From assembly GCA_035274425.1 (NCBI GenBank), contig DATEOC010000051.1:1-64000 (forward strand): DNA of 64,000 nucleotides, in the 5' to 3' direction. Under the pieces are notes generated by a model. That model had not been told where the DNA came from. It worked only from the letters and a program-made list of their open reading frames with translations, and made no database searches. The position numbers and the translations under genes were made by a program. Below, in pieces: positions 51,456 to 59,375 of this stretch. This DNA is from JADMIH01 sp035274425. Its GTDB lineage: Bacteria > Chloroflexota > Chloroflexia > QHBQ01 > JADMIH01. How positions within the stretch are numbered: the stretch's first letter is position 1; every line of letters starts with the position of its first letter.

Positions 51456-51468
51456 GAGGTATAGCTTT

Positions 51469-51699
51469 ATGACTGCCCATGATGACACTATTGCTAAGAT
51501 CAAGCAACTGCCGGAGCCTCTTGTCCAGGAGGTTAGCGATTTCGTAGACTTCTTGTTGATGAAAAGTGATGGTGTTCGCTGGCAGCAGTGGTTACAGTTC
51601 GCGGAGGCGCAGCAACTTGCCGAATCTGACTTCGCTCTCTATCTTCCAAACTTGGAAGCTTATGAGAACGATTTGGCCTCTGGAAAAATCAAGTGGTAG
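51469..51699 (+). CDS. DUF2281-type antitoxin
   Basis: This small protein (76 residues) is the probable antitoxin for the adjacent MazF-like toxin. The N-terminal pattern TIAKIKQLPEPLVQEVSDFVDFLL is typical of the DUF2281/VapB-type family. The acidic C-terminal part (FALYLPNLEAYENDLASGKI) would wrap the toxin. AGGAGG lies 9 nt before the ATG. Its stop overlaps the toxin start by 7 bp, so the pair is translationally coupled. Confidence 0.82.
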   Translation: MTAHDDTIAKIKQLPEPLVQEVSDFVDFLLMKSDGVRWQQWLQFAEAQQLAESDFALYLPNLEAYENDLASGKIKW

Positions 51700-52037
51700 C
51701 AGTTGTTCGTGGGGATGTTGCTCTGTGCGATCTTAATCCCGTAATAGGTTCTGAGCAGGCCGGTATACGGCCTGTCGTTATTTTGCAGATCGATCGCGCC
51801 AACGCTGCCAGTCCCCACACGATTATGGCACCGTTCACAAGTAAAATTCGGCGCTCTATCTTACCTTCTCATGTGCTGGTGCCCGCAGGGGTTGGAGGCC
51901 TCAGTCAAGATTCGGTACTGCTTTGTGAGCAGATTAGGGTAATAGACAGGCAGAGAATCATCAGGCTCCTGGGTCATCTTGACGCTGAGTATATGGAAGC
52001 TGTAGAGATGGCTTTGCGTACTATCCTCGGCCTGTAA
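51693..52037 (+). CDS. mazF: MazF/PemK-family mRNA interferase toxin
   Basis: This is an endoribonuclease toxin that cleaves mRNA at short motifs. The signature RGDVALCDLNPVIGSEQAGIRPVVIL (about 6-31; shown in two halves RGDVALCDLNP and GSEQAGIRPVVIL) carries the catalytic Arg. HTIMAPFTSKIR and DSVLLCEQIRVIDRQRI are the following strands. It has 114 residues and starts with GTG overlapping the antitoxin stop. The cut motif cannot be predicted. Confidence 0.9.
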   Translation: MVAVVRGDVALCDLNPVIGSEQAGIRPVVILQIDRANAASPHTIMAPFTSKIRRSILPSHVLVPAGVGGLSQDSVLLCEQIRVIDRQRIIRLLGHLDAEYMEAVEMALRTILGL

Positions 52038-52050
52038 ATCGTTCACACCC

Positions 52051-53403
52051 CTAACTTGCCGCAGCTACCTCTTCCGCCTCCTCTAGCTCCCTCGTCTGCT
52101 CGTCGTGCGCGAGGTGCGGTTCCACCACTGGGGCTTTCTCATCTTCCTTCTTCGGCATGTAGTCTTCGGCGTGGCCGAGGGGGCTGAAGGCGAAGATTGC
52201 AGGTATGAGCACAGTCAGACCGCCAATGACGCCGTATACCAGGGCCACATTCTTCGTCTGCTCTATCAAGTAGCCGCCCAGGAGCGCGCCTAACGGGTTG
52301 GCGGACCACGCTAATACACCTGCGATGGTCCTCACGCGGCCCAGCATCTGCTTTGGCACGATGGCCTGGCGCAGGCTGCCAGTGTTGATGTTGAACATCG
52401 AGCCGACCCCCGCCATCATAGCGAAGACGGGCACTGCCACCCAGAAGTTGGTAATGAAGGAGAGGGCGACCACCAACGCACCCTGTGTCATGAGCGCACC
52501 AAGCGCCACAACGCCGAACGACCACCGCTTTCTCAGCGTCCCCACCAGTAGGGACCAGAATATCACCCCCAACGTGGCCGCAGACCACATCAAGCCGAGC
52601 ATCCAATCGTCCTCTGCCGGCCTCAACCCGTATTGCTCGGTGGCAAATAGCACGCGTTGCGCCCAGATGGTAGTGAAGACGAAGTTCACCATCGCCATCA
52701 TGAGCGAGATGTTGCGCAAAACGGGGTGGGCTATGACGTAGCGCAGGCCCTCGAGGATGTCCTGGCGGATCGTGGTGCTTTTTTTCTCACCGGCTATCTC
52801 GTTGAAGCTGGTGCCGATGATCCAGAGGGAGAAGGCCGACACCAGGAAGGAGATGGCATCGAATATCAGCACGTCCTCGATAGGCATGAAGGCTGCCATT
52901 ATGCCCGCGAGGAGCGGTCCCGCGATTGTGGCCGCCTGGTAGCTTGCTTCTAAGCGCCCGTTCGCGGTCACAAGGTCGTCCTGGCGCACGAGGCTCGGTA
53001 TCGCCGCAAACTCCGCAGCATCGAAGGCAATGCTGAGCGTAGTATGCAGGAAGCCGACAGCATAGATCCACCAGACGGACCTTATGCCTAACATGAAGGC
53101 CAGGGGTATGCTGGCGATGAGTATGGCGCGCCCGACGTCGGTGAGTATCATCAGCCGCTTACGGTCTACGCGGTCCGTCCAGGCACCTATTATCAGCCCG
53201 AACAGCAGGTGCGGCAGTATACCGGCCGCTACCGAGATAGCAAGGTTTACAGCTGAGTTCGTGAGCTTGTAGACGAGGAGTGGCAGCGCGAAGCCCGTGA
53301 AGGAGCCTCCCAGCGCGGAGATAGCCTGGCCTGTCCAGAATTTCCAGAAGTCAGGGCTGAGGCCCTGGGAGGAGGTAGGCGTGGCTGTGACGCTATTAGA
53401 CAT
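52051..53403 (-). CDS. MFS efflux transporter (MFS_3/macrolide-efflux type)
   Basis: This 12-helix major facilitator has 450 residues. The first helix FWKFWTGQAISALGGSFTGFALP and the loop motif AWTDRVDRKRLMILTD (motif A-like, about 73-88) are those of MefA/SalX-type drug exporters. The central loop carries EIAGEKKSTTIRQDILEGLRY. The C-terminal 35 residues are charged and Glu-rich, probably cytoplasmic. The substrate is unknown. It is transcribed convergently with the toxin gene and divergently from the copper oxidase. Confidence 0.9.
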   Translation of the reverse strand: MSNSVTATPTSSQGLSPDFWKFWTGQAISALGGSFTGFALPLLVYKLTNSAVNLAISVAAGILPHLLFGLIIGAWTDRVDRKRLMILTDVGRAILIASIPLAFMLGIRSVWWIYAVGFLHTTLSIAFDAAEFAAIPSLVRQDDLVTANGRLEASYQAATIAGPLLAGIMAAFMPIEDVLIFDAISFLVSAFSLWIIGTSFNEIAGEKKSTTIRQDILEGLRYVIAHPVLRNISLMMAMVNFVFTTIWAQRVLFATEQYGLRPAEDDWMLGLMWSAATLGVIFWSLLVGTLRKRWSFGVVALGALMTQGALVVALSFITNFWVAVPVFAMMAGVGSMFNINTGSLRQAIVPKQMLGRVRTIAGVLAWSANPLGALLGGYLIEQTKNVALVYGVIGGLTVLIPAIFAFSPLGHAEDYMPKKEDEKAPVVEPHLAHDEQTRELEEAEEVAAAS

Positions 53404-53529
53404 GACGAACTCCCTTACTGCATAAGTGGTGGTAACAGTACTTTACCATGAGAACGGGAGGCAGGCAAATCTTATCTTCCCATAGACTTCTCTTAAGATG
53501 CGCAGTTCAGTTTGCTGCCAAATTGGGTC

Positions 53530-53558
53530 TTGACAACTGGCAAAATAGGCTATATACT
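53530..53558 (+). promoter_or_regulatory. Strong promoter of the copper oxidase-ZIP operon
   Basis: TTGACA (53530-53535), a 17-bp spacer and TATACT (53553-53558). The only mismatch to consensus is the fifth base of the -10 box. Confidence 0.75.
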
Positions 53559-53564
53559 AGGATA

Positions 53565-53584
53565 AATTTAGACTAGGCTAAATT
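53565..53584 (+). promoter_or_regulatory. Dyad operator at the transcription start
   Basis: AATTTAG, 6 nt, CTAAATT. The sequence ATTTAGACTAGGCTAAAT resembles DtxR/IdeR-type boxes (core TAGGCTAA). It lies at the expected +1, where a bound repressor would block transcription. Confidence 0.5.
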
Positions 53585-53629
53585 ACGATTGATTCCGAAA
53601 TATCGTCTGGCTTACAGTGGGGATAACAA

Positions 53630-54661
53630 ATGGAAGAAAAGAACGTCACACGAAGAGGGCTTTTGAAAATAGGCGCTATTGGGGCGGGGAGTATACTTAG
53701 CCTTCCGATTTTGAACCGCATGGTTCCGGCGGGAGCACAGGTGCAGCACGCACCGGCTTCAGCCCCGAAAGAAGAGAGCAGGTTTTCGCATAGCGGCCAC
53801 GACCACGGCGGCACCGTGGGCGATGTGGATACCAACCGCTTCGACCCTTCAGATTTCCTCACTACCTTCGACTATGGCACGGTGAGCACACTGCCGAGTG
53901 GGCAGACGCTACGTGAATGGATTATCAGCGCCGGGGACGTCGAGATCGAGGTCGCGCCCGGCGTATTCTATCCTGCGTGGAGCTACAACGGCCAGGTCCC
54001 AGGCCCCACCTTCCGGTGCACCCAGGGAGATAGGCTGCGCTTCCATTTCTTGAATGGATCGGAGCACCCGCACACGATACATTTCCACGGCATCCACCCG
54101 CCAAACATGGACGGTTTTGAGCCGGTAGTACAGCCCGGCGGGAAGTTTACCTACGAATTCGACGCCAAGCCATTTGGGCTGCACCCCTACCATTGCCACA
54201 CGATACCCCTGGCGAGGCATATCCACAAGGGTCTCTATGGCGCGTTCATCGTTGACCCGCCGGGAGGCAGGACGCCAGCCAAAGAGATGGTTATGATACT
54301 CAACGGGTTCGACACTAATTTTGATGGAGAGAACGAAATTTACGCGGTGAATACCGTGGCGTTCCACTACTCCAAGCACCCCATCCAGGTGAAGGTGGGC
54401 GAGTTGCTTCGCATTTACCTGGTCAACATGACCGAGTTCGACCCGATAAACTCATTCCACCTGCACGCTGGCATGTTCCGCCTCTACCGCACGGGCACGC
54501 GGCTCGACCACTATGAGTACACCGACAACGTTATCATGGGCCAGGGTGAGCGCCACATACTTGAGATTGAATTGGAATATCCAGGCAAATATATGTTCCA
54601 CGCGCACCAGAGCGAGCTTGCCGAGCTGGGCTGGATGGGCTTCTTCGATGCCGTCGCGTAA
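53630..54661 (+). CDS. Two-domain multicopper oxidase (Tat-exported)
   Basis: This exported copper oxidase has 343 residues with a Tat signal (RRGLLKIGAIGAGSIL), then a His-rich linker (HSGHDHGG). Copper motifs are HFHGIHP (about 151), YHCHTIPLARHIHKG (about 187), HLHAG (about 277) and MFHAHQSE (about 323). The Cys and so the type 1 site lie in domain 1, while domain 2 has no Cys; this is the type C arrangement of two-domain oxidases. It is first of a two-gene operon with a ZIP metal transporter under a strong promoter. A role in metal oxidation or copper tolerance is inferred. Confidence 0.92.
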   Translation: MEEKNVTRRGLLKIGAIGAGSILSLPILNRMVPAGAQVQHAPASAPKEESRFSHSGHDHGGTVGDVDTNRFDPSDFLTTFDYGTVSTLPSGQTLREWIISAGDVEIEVAPGVFYPAWSYNGQVPGPTFRCTQGDRLRFHFLNGSEHPHTIHFHGIHPPNMDGFEPVVQPGGKFTYEFDAKPFGLHPYHCHTIPLARHIHKGLYGAFIVDPPGGRTPAKEMVMILNGFDTNFDGENEIYAVNTVAFHYSKHPIQVKVGELLRIYLVNMTEFDPINSFHLHAGMFRLYRTGTRLDHYEYTDNVIMGQGERHILEIELEYPGKYMFHAHQSELAELGWMGFFDAVA

Positions 54662-54673
54662 TTGGAGAGTTAT

Positions 54674-55927
54674 ATGTCAGCTAGTGAAGAATCGTTTGTG
54701 ATTGGTTTGACGAAAGACGAAGGACGAAGGACGGATGGGGAAGGTGCGACTCAGCGCGGGGTGCCTTCCTGGATAATCGCTCTCATACCTCTTGGGTTGC
54801 TGGCGGGGATGCTGGCCCTCTTCGCGGCTTTCAACCCCCTTGCGATATTCAGCGGCAACCTGCCACCCGTCGAGAGCTTGAGCTTCCAGAGGGTAGAAGT
54901 CACGCCTGACGGGTTCCGGTTCAAAGTAACTAATGGCGGGCCGGAGGACGTTACTATCGCCCAAGTGATGGTTGATAACGCCTTCTGGAACTTCAATATA
55001 GAGCCGGCGTCTACCATACCCAGGTTAGGCGATGCAATGATTACGATGCAATATCCCTGGGTCGAGGGAGAGCCACATGCCATCAACCTGGTGACCTCTA
55101 CAGGCACCACCTTTGCGGGCGGGGTGGGCATCGCCACCGAGACGCCGCAGCCGGGCCTGTCGCAGTTCGTGGCTTATGGGTTGTTGGGGATATTCGTCGG
55201 TGTAATCCCGGTGGTGCTGGGGTTGGCATGGTTCCCGGCGATGCGGAGGCTTGGGCGGCGCGGATTGAACGCAATTTTGGCCCTGACTATCGGGCTCCTA
55301 TTCTTCCTCCTTGTGGATACGTTATTGGAGGCGTTTGAGGTTAGCGCCGTGCTGCCGGAGGTATACCAGGGTGTGCCGCTGACCCTCTTCGCCGCGGTCC
55401 TCACATGGTTAGCTATCTCATCCGTCAGCGCCCGTGGCGCTAAGAGAAGTAGCGACCCCGCGAAGCAGCACCTGTTTGTCGCGACTCTGATCGCCCTTAG
55501 CATCGGTTTGCACAATCTCGGCGAGGGGCTAGCGATAGGGGCGGCATTCGCATTGGGAGAAGCGGCGCTCGGCTCGTTCCTCGTAATCGGGTTTACGCTG
55601 CATAACATTACCGAGGGCGTTGGCATCGCCGCGCCGATGGTGAAAGACAAACCCAAAGTGTGGCAACTGGCGCTGCTGGCTCTCCTCGCGGGCGCGCCTG
55701 CCAGCATAGGTGCGTGGGTGGGTGGCTTCGCATACTCGCCTCTGCTGACGGTGATATTCCTCGGCATCGGGGTTGGAGCCATTTTCCAGGTGATAATCGA
55801 GGTAGGCCGCCTGCTCCTGCGAGATGCGGAGAAAGCAAAAGAGACCGCAATAAACTGGGCCAACGTAAGCGGCCTCGCGGCGGGTATCGCGTTGATGTAC
55901 TTCACCGCGTACTTCGTGAAGTTCTAG
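54674..55927 (+). CDS. ZIP-family metal transporter with N-terminal extracytoplasmic insert
   Basis: This membrane protein of 417 residues starts at the ATG at 54674 (GGAG 6 nt upstream, 12 bp after the oxidase stop). ZIP motifs are LHNLGEGLAIGAAFALGEA and LHNITEGVGIAAP, the two metal-binding helices. Unlike most ZIPs it has a first helix (SWIIALIPLGLLAGMLALF), then a beta domain of about 110 residues (PVESLSFQRVEVTPDGF ... TFAGGVGIATETP) before the ZIP core; it may bind a ligand outside. The N terminus carries a heptamer-encoded stretch (TKDEGRRTDGEG). It probably imports Zn, Fe or Mn together with the oxidase. Confidence 0.88.
   Translation: MSASEESFVIGLTKDEGRRTDGEGATQRGVPSWIIALIPLGLLAGMLALFAAFNPLAIFSGNLPPVESLSFQRVEVTPDGFRFKVTNGGPEDVTIAQVMVDNAFWNFNIEPASTIPRLGDAMITMQYPWVEGEPHAINLVTSTGTTFAGGVGIATETPQPGLSQFVAYGLLGIFVGVIPVVLGLAWFPAMRRLGRRGLNAILALTIGLLFFLLVDTLLEAFEVSAVLPEVYQGVPLTLFAAVLTWLAISSVSARGAKRSSDPAKQHLFVATLIALSIGLHNLGEGLAIGAAFALGEAALGSFLVIGFTLHNITEGVGIAAPMVKDKPKVWQLALLALLAGAPASIGAWVGGFAYSPLLTVIFLGIGVGAIFQVIIEVGRLLLRDAEKAKETAINWANVSGLAAGIALMYFTAYFVKF
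54709..54734. repeat. Heptamer repeat in the ZIP gene N terminus
   Basis: AGACGAAGGACGAAGGACGG lies within codons 12-20 and adds charged residues without breaking the frame. Confidence 0.85.
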
Positions 55928-55934
55928 AGGGAAG

Positions 55935-55995
55935 TTTGAAAAGCACAAAAAAGTAGGTTTGGCTTAGCCAAACCTACTTTTTTGTGCTTTTCAAA
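55935..55995. terminator. Bidirectional terminator, 29-bp stem
   Basis: The perfect inverted repeat 55935-55963/55967-55995 (loop TTA) has A/T-rich arms, including TACTTTTTTGTGC. It sits between the convergent ZIP and antiporter genes. Confidence 0.9.
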
Positions 55996-56009
55996 GAGTT
56001 GTTATTGCG

Positions 56010-57236
56010 TCAGGGGTGGAAGAAGAAGGCTATCGCCAGGATCGCGTAGGCGGCGAGGAGCTGTACGCCTTCGAACCAGTTGCTCTCCCCATCCTGGGTG
56101 ATCGCGTTCGCGATGAGCATCATCACTATGATTGCCGCCACCTCGAAGAGGCTGAAGAAGAGATCGAGGTGCTGGCCTGTCGCGAAGCCTATCAGCACCA
56201 GCATCGGCGCTACGAAGAGGGCAACCTGCAACGTGGACCCTATCGCGATGTTCACCGCAAGGTCCATCTTGTTTTTCATCGCGACTATCACAGCCGTAAG
56301 ATGCTCGGCTGCGTTGCCTATGAGGGCTACGAGGATTACGCCCACAAACATTTGCGACAGGCCTATCTCCTCGGTGAGGTAGCCTACGCCTTCCACCAGA
56401 AACTCCGCCATGAAGGCTACCAGCACCGTCGCGCCCACCAGCACGCCGATAGAGTGCTTTATGCTCCACACCTGTCCATGCATCTCCAGAGCCTCTTCGG
56501 TGTAGAGATGCTTGTGGGTACGTAGAGAGAATATTAGCTGGGCTATATATGACCCCAGGAGGAGGACGGCTACGCCGATACTCACCTCATCCTTTAGAAA
56601 GGTGGTCAAATCGCTGGGGGGCGTGGTGAGGGCGAAGGCTGCGGGTATGAGCAGAGCTGAGACTGCCAGGGTCAATTGGGACGCGCCAACCCCTGCCGCC
56701 GTGCGGTTGAACGTCTGTTTGTCGCGCCCCAGGCCGCCCATGAAAATAGCCAGCCCCAGCACGAAGAGCACGTTGCCTATCATCGAGCCGGTGATGGAAG
56801 CTTTCACCACGTCGAATAGCCCCTTCTGGAGTGCGAAGAAGGCGATAATCATCTCGACGGCGTTGCCGAAAGTGGCGTTGAGGAGGCCGCCTATGCCCGA
56901 CCCGACGCGCAGGGCAAGCTCCTCGGTGGCGGTGCCGAGTATCTTGGCGAGTGGGATAATGGCGGCAGCAGAGACTATGAATAGCCATAACTCGCCCCAA
57001 TGGAGGAACTTAGCCAGGAACGCTATCGGGATGAAGACAAGCAGGGAGTAGATGCCTATCTGCAAGGCCGATGCGCTGCCCGGTCCCGTCATGTCGAGGC
57101 CGATGTAGGCGAGCGCACGCAGGAAAGGCGAGCGACACGCTTCCTCTTGCTTCGGGTCCATCTGGTCGTTCGATGGAAGGTGCCGGGTCTCTAATCCACC
57201 TGATCCTTTCGGCATCTCTATCTCCGCTTTCGCCAT
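56010..57236 (-). CDS. Ca2+/H+ antiporter (CaCA family)
   Basis: This membrane exchanger of 408 residues has the paired alpha-repeat motifs of CAX proteins: FGNAVEMIIAFFALQKG (about 123-139) and GNAAEHLTAVIVAMKNK (about 305-321), both with the conserved Gly-Asn-x-x-Glu. GSTLQVALFVAPMLV follows. About 11 helices are seen with an acidic-poor loop near the middle. AGGAGG lies 9 nt before the ATG. It is the single gene between the terminator hairpin and the divergent protease. Confidence 0.94.
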   Translation of the reverse strand: MAKAEIEMPKGSGGLETRHLPSNDQMDPKQEEACRSPFLRALAYIGLDMTGPGSASALQIGIYSLLVFIPIAFLAKFLHWGELWLFIVSAAAIIPLAKILGTATEELALRVGSGIGGLLNATFGNAVEMIIAFFALQKGLFDVVKASITGSMIGNVLFVLGLAIFMGGLGRDKQTFNRTAAGVGASQLTLAVSALLIPAAFALTTPPSDLTTFLKDEVSIGVAVLLLGSYIAQLIFSLRTHKHLYTEEALEMHGQVWSIKHSIGVLVGATVLVAFMAEFLVEGVGYLTEEIGLSQMFVGVILVALIGNAAEHLTAVIVAMKNKMDLAVNIAIGSTLQVALFVAPMLVLIGFATGQHLDLFFSLFEVAAIIVMMLIANAITQDGESNWFEGVQLLAAYAILAIAFFFHP

Positions 57237-57339
57237 TATCTACTCGCCTCCTGGGTCCATGTTGGTATTTAGCATGATAACATAGCACTTCTAAGGACAT
57301 TACCTTACAGGTCGGACTTAGCAAGAAAGGTACCCGCGA

Positions 57340-57368
57340 TTGTCTATTCCCTACCCCTCGGTTATAAT
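57340..57368 (+). promoter_or_regulatory. Promoter of the CtpA-type protease
   Basis: TTGTCT (57340-57345), a 17-bp spacer and TATAAT (57363-57368). The leader would be about 110 nt. Confidence 0.6.
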
Positions 57369-57376
57369 TGACTCGT

Positions 57377-57411
57377 CACGCCTATGCGCGGAACGCCGGG
57401 CGTGTCTTTTT
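57377..57411 (+). terminator. Leader hairpin with T tract
   Basis: CACGCC pairs with GGCGTG (57377-57382/57399-57404), with an inner GCG/CGC, then TCTTTTT. It lies right after the predicted transcription start, so it could attenuate the protease transcript or end a tiny RNA. Confidence 0.45.
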
Positions 57412-57486
57412 GTCTAGCATACAGATTGCCCTCACAAATAGAGTAAGACGCGGCAGCACTCATATACGAACCTCTAGGAGAACCCA

Positions 57487-58887
57487 ATGGAGAACCGTAA
57501 GAATAGTTCGATGTTTATGTACGTGGCGCTGGTGGCGGTAGTCGCCCTGGTTGCTTACGGACTGGGCCTCGGCACGATGTACGTGGTGAATGGCGGTACT
57601 AACCGGAATCCTTCGCGCATCAGCGACAGCACAGCCGTCCCAGGCACGGACGGCTCGCTGCCCGCAAACCCTCCCGCGCCCGCAGATTTGCAACAGCAGT
57701 TCGATTCCTTCTGGGAGGCTTTCCGCGCCGTGGACGGGGAGTATTATGGCCGCCCGATAGACCGCCAGAAGATGATCTATGGCGCGGCGAAGGGGATGAT
57801 GGAGACGCTAGGCGACCCCTATTCCGCCTTCCTCACCCCCCAGGAGGCTGAGAATGTCGCAAGCTCCCTGCGCGGCAACTTCGATGGCATCGGTATCTGG
57901 TTCGAGATACGCAACGATCTCCCCACTGTGGTCGCCCCTATCCCCGACACCCCCGCCGAGCGCGCAGGTATACGTTCCAAAGATACATTCGTCGCGGTAG
58001 ATGGGCGCGATATTACCAAGATGAGCACCGACGAGATAGCCAGCCTGGTGCGCGGCCCCGCGGGAACGAAGGTCCGCATCACTTTCGTGCGCGCAGGCAA
58101 GCCATTTGACGTGGAGATTACCCGCGCCAAGATCGAGGTGCCCGCAGTTACCCTCAAGATGCTGGATGGCAACATCGCGCATATCACCGTTACCGTCTTT
58201 GGCGACAAGACGACAGCCGAGCTTGATAAGGCGCTCACCGACGCTCAGGCCCAGAAAGCGACGGGGATCATACTCGACCTTCGCAACAATGGCGGGGGCT
58301 GGGTGGACGCCGCCGAGCAGATGCTTGGCCGCTTCCTGCCGGACGGGACGATTGCCTATTATGAATCGCACAAGGCCGACGGCTCGGACGACCGCCCGCA
58401 GTATGTGCGCGCCGATGGGCCAAAGCTGTATGATATACCGCTCGTGGTACTGGTCAACAGCGGGAGCGCCTCGGCCTCGGAGATTGTGTCGGGGGCGTTA
58501 CAGGACCATGGTCGCGCCAAGCTGATAGGGGAGCAGACCTTTGGGAAGGGGTCTGAGCAGCACGTTCACAGCTTCGATGACGGGTCGAGCGCCCGCATCA
58601 CTTTCGCCCACTGGCTCACGCCCAAGAAGAAAGACATCAACCCCAGGCCGACCCCTACCGTAGGCCCAGGGACGCCCGTCGCGCTACCCACTTTCACTCC
58701 CCTTCCAGTCGTGACAGTGCTTCCCCCCGCCGCGACTGCTACCGCCGAGGCGAGGCCCCTGAGTCCTAGCCTCACGGATCGTGGCCTCACGCCCGACATA
58801 GTGGTTATCCGCACGGAGAAGGACTTCAACGAGGAGAAAGATCCGCAGCTTGAGCGTGCGCAGGAGTACATCAAGAACGGGAAATAA
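57487..58887 (+). CDS. C-terminal processing protease (CtpA, S41)
   Basis: This membrane-anchored serine protease has 466 residues. An N-terminal membrane helix (MYVALVAVVALVAYGLGLG, about 11-30) is followed by a stalk, a PDZ domain (about 121-215; FDGIGIWFEI, TPAERAGIRSKDTFVAVDG) and the S41 core. The catalytic Ser is in VLVNSGSASASEIVSGAL (about 328) and the Lys in GEQTFGKGSEQ (about 353). A Pro/Thr insert (about 390-425) is unusual and sits between the core and the last strand segment (LTDRGLTPDIVVI). AGGAG lies 7 nt upstream. It degrades or matures exported proteins. Confidence 0.93.
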   Translation: MENRKNSSMFMYVALVAVVALVAYGLGLGTMYVVNGGTNRNPSRISDSTAVPGTDGSLPANPPAPADLQQQFDSFWEAFRAVDGEYYGRPIDRQKMIYGAAKGMMETLGDPYSAFLTPQEAENVASSLRGNFDGIGIWFEIRNDLPTVVAPIPDTPAERAGIRSKDTFVAVDGRDITKMSTDEIASLVRGPAGTKVRITFVRAGKPFDVEITRAKIEVPAVTLKMLDGNIAHITVTVFGDKTTAELDKALTDAQAQKATGIILDLRNNGGGWVDAAEQMLGRFLPDGTIAYYESHKADGSDDRPQYVRADGPKLYDIPLVVLVNSGSASASEIVSGALQDHGRAKLIGEQTFGKGSEQHVHSFDDGSSARITFAHWLTPKKKDINPRPTPTVGPGTPVALPTFTPLPVVTVLPPAATATAEARPLSPSLTDRGLTPDIVVIRTEKDFNEEKDPQLERAQEYIKNGK

Positions 58888-58953
58888 TTACGAATTACGA
58901 ATTACGAATTACGAATTACGAGTTATTGAGATGTAATTCGTAATTCGTAATTG
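58886..58953. repeat. ATTACGA tandem and inverted repeat
   Basis: About four direct units of AATTACG followed by the complementary GTAATTC units form a hairpin between the protease and the next gene. Confidence 0.9.
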
Positions 58954-58960
58954 GAGAGAG

Positions 58961-59278
58961 ATGGAACCGTTACAGCTACTCCTCATATTGACCGGGCTGG
59001 CAATCGCCATTGGCGGGGTGCTCTTACTGACGCGGAGCGTGAAGCGTGACGATTCAACGCTCAGGCCGTATCTCCCGTTCGCTACCGTAGCTGTGGGGCT
59101 GGCGATTGCGTACCGCTCTTACGCTGACTATAATCGGCTCGACGCACAAGATATTACTATCATGTTCGTCTTTGTGTTAGCATTGTTCAGCCTGCTTGGG
59201 CTTCAATTCTTCGTAGTGGACAAACACAAGCCGCGTGCGGACGACGGACGACAGACGACGGACGACGGAGAGAAGTAG
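58961..59278 (+). CDS. Small membrane protein with repeat-encoded tail
   Basis: This 105-residue protein has three membrane helices (LLLILTGLAIAIGGVLLL, YLPFATVAVGLAIAYRSY and TIMFVFVLALFSLLGLQFF). GGAG precedes the ATG closely. The last 15 residues (RADDGRQTTDDGEK) are encoded by a heptamer array, so the natural C terminus has been replaced or extended. No family is recognised. It may be co-transcribed with the upstream protease. Confidence 0.7.
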   Translation: MEPLQLLLILTGLAIAIGGVLLLTRSVKRDDSTLRPYLPFATVAVGLAIAYRSYADYNRLDAQDITIMFVFVLALFSLLGLQFFVVDKHKPRADDGRQTTDDGEK

Positions 59279-59348
59279 TCAGAAAGCAGAAAAAGCAATA
59301 CTCTCACGTTTCACGCATCACGTTTCACTCCATCGTCCGTCGTCCGCG
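59238..59348. repeat. Composite heptamer element
   Basis: Direct GGACGAC units (59238-59272) within the end of the small membrane gene, then CACGTTTCACGCATCACG units, then inverted heptamers (59331-59348). Confidence 0.85.
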
Positions 59349-59375
59349 AACTAACATTATCTTCAGGAGCAAGGT

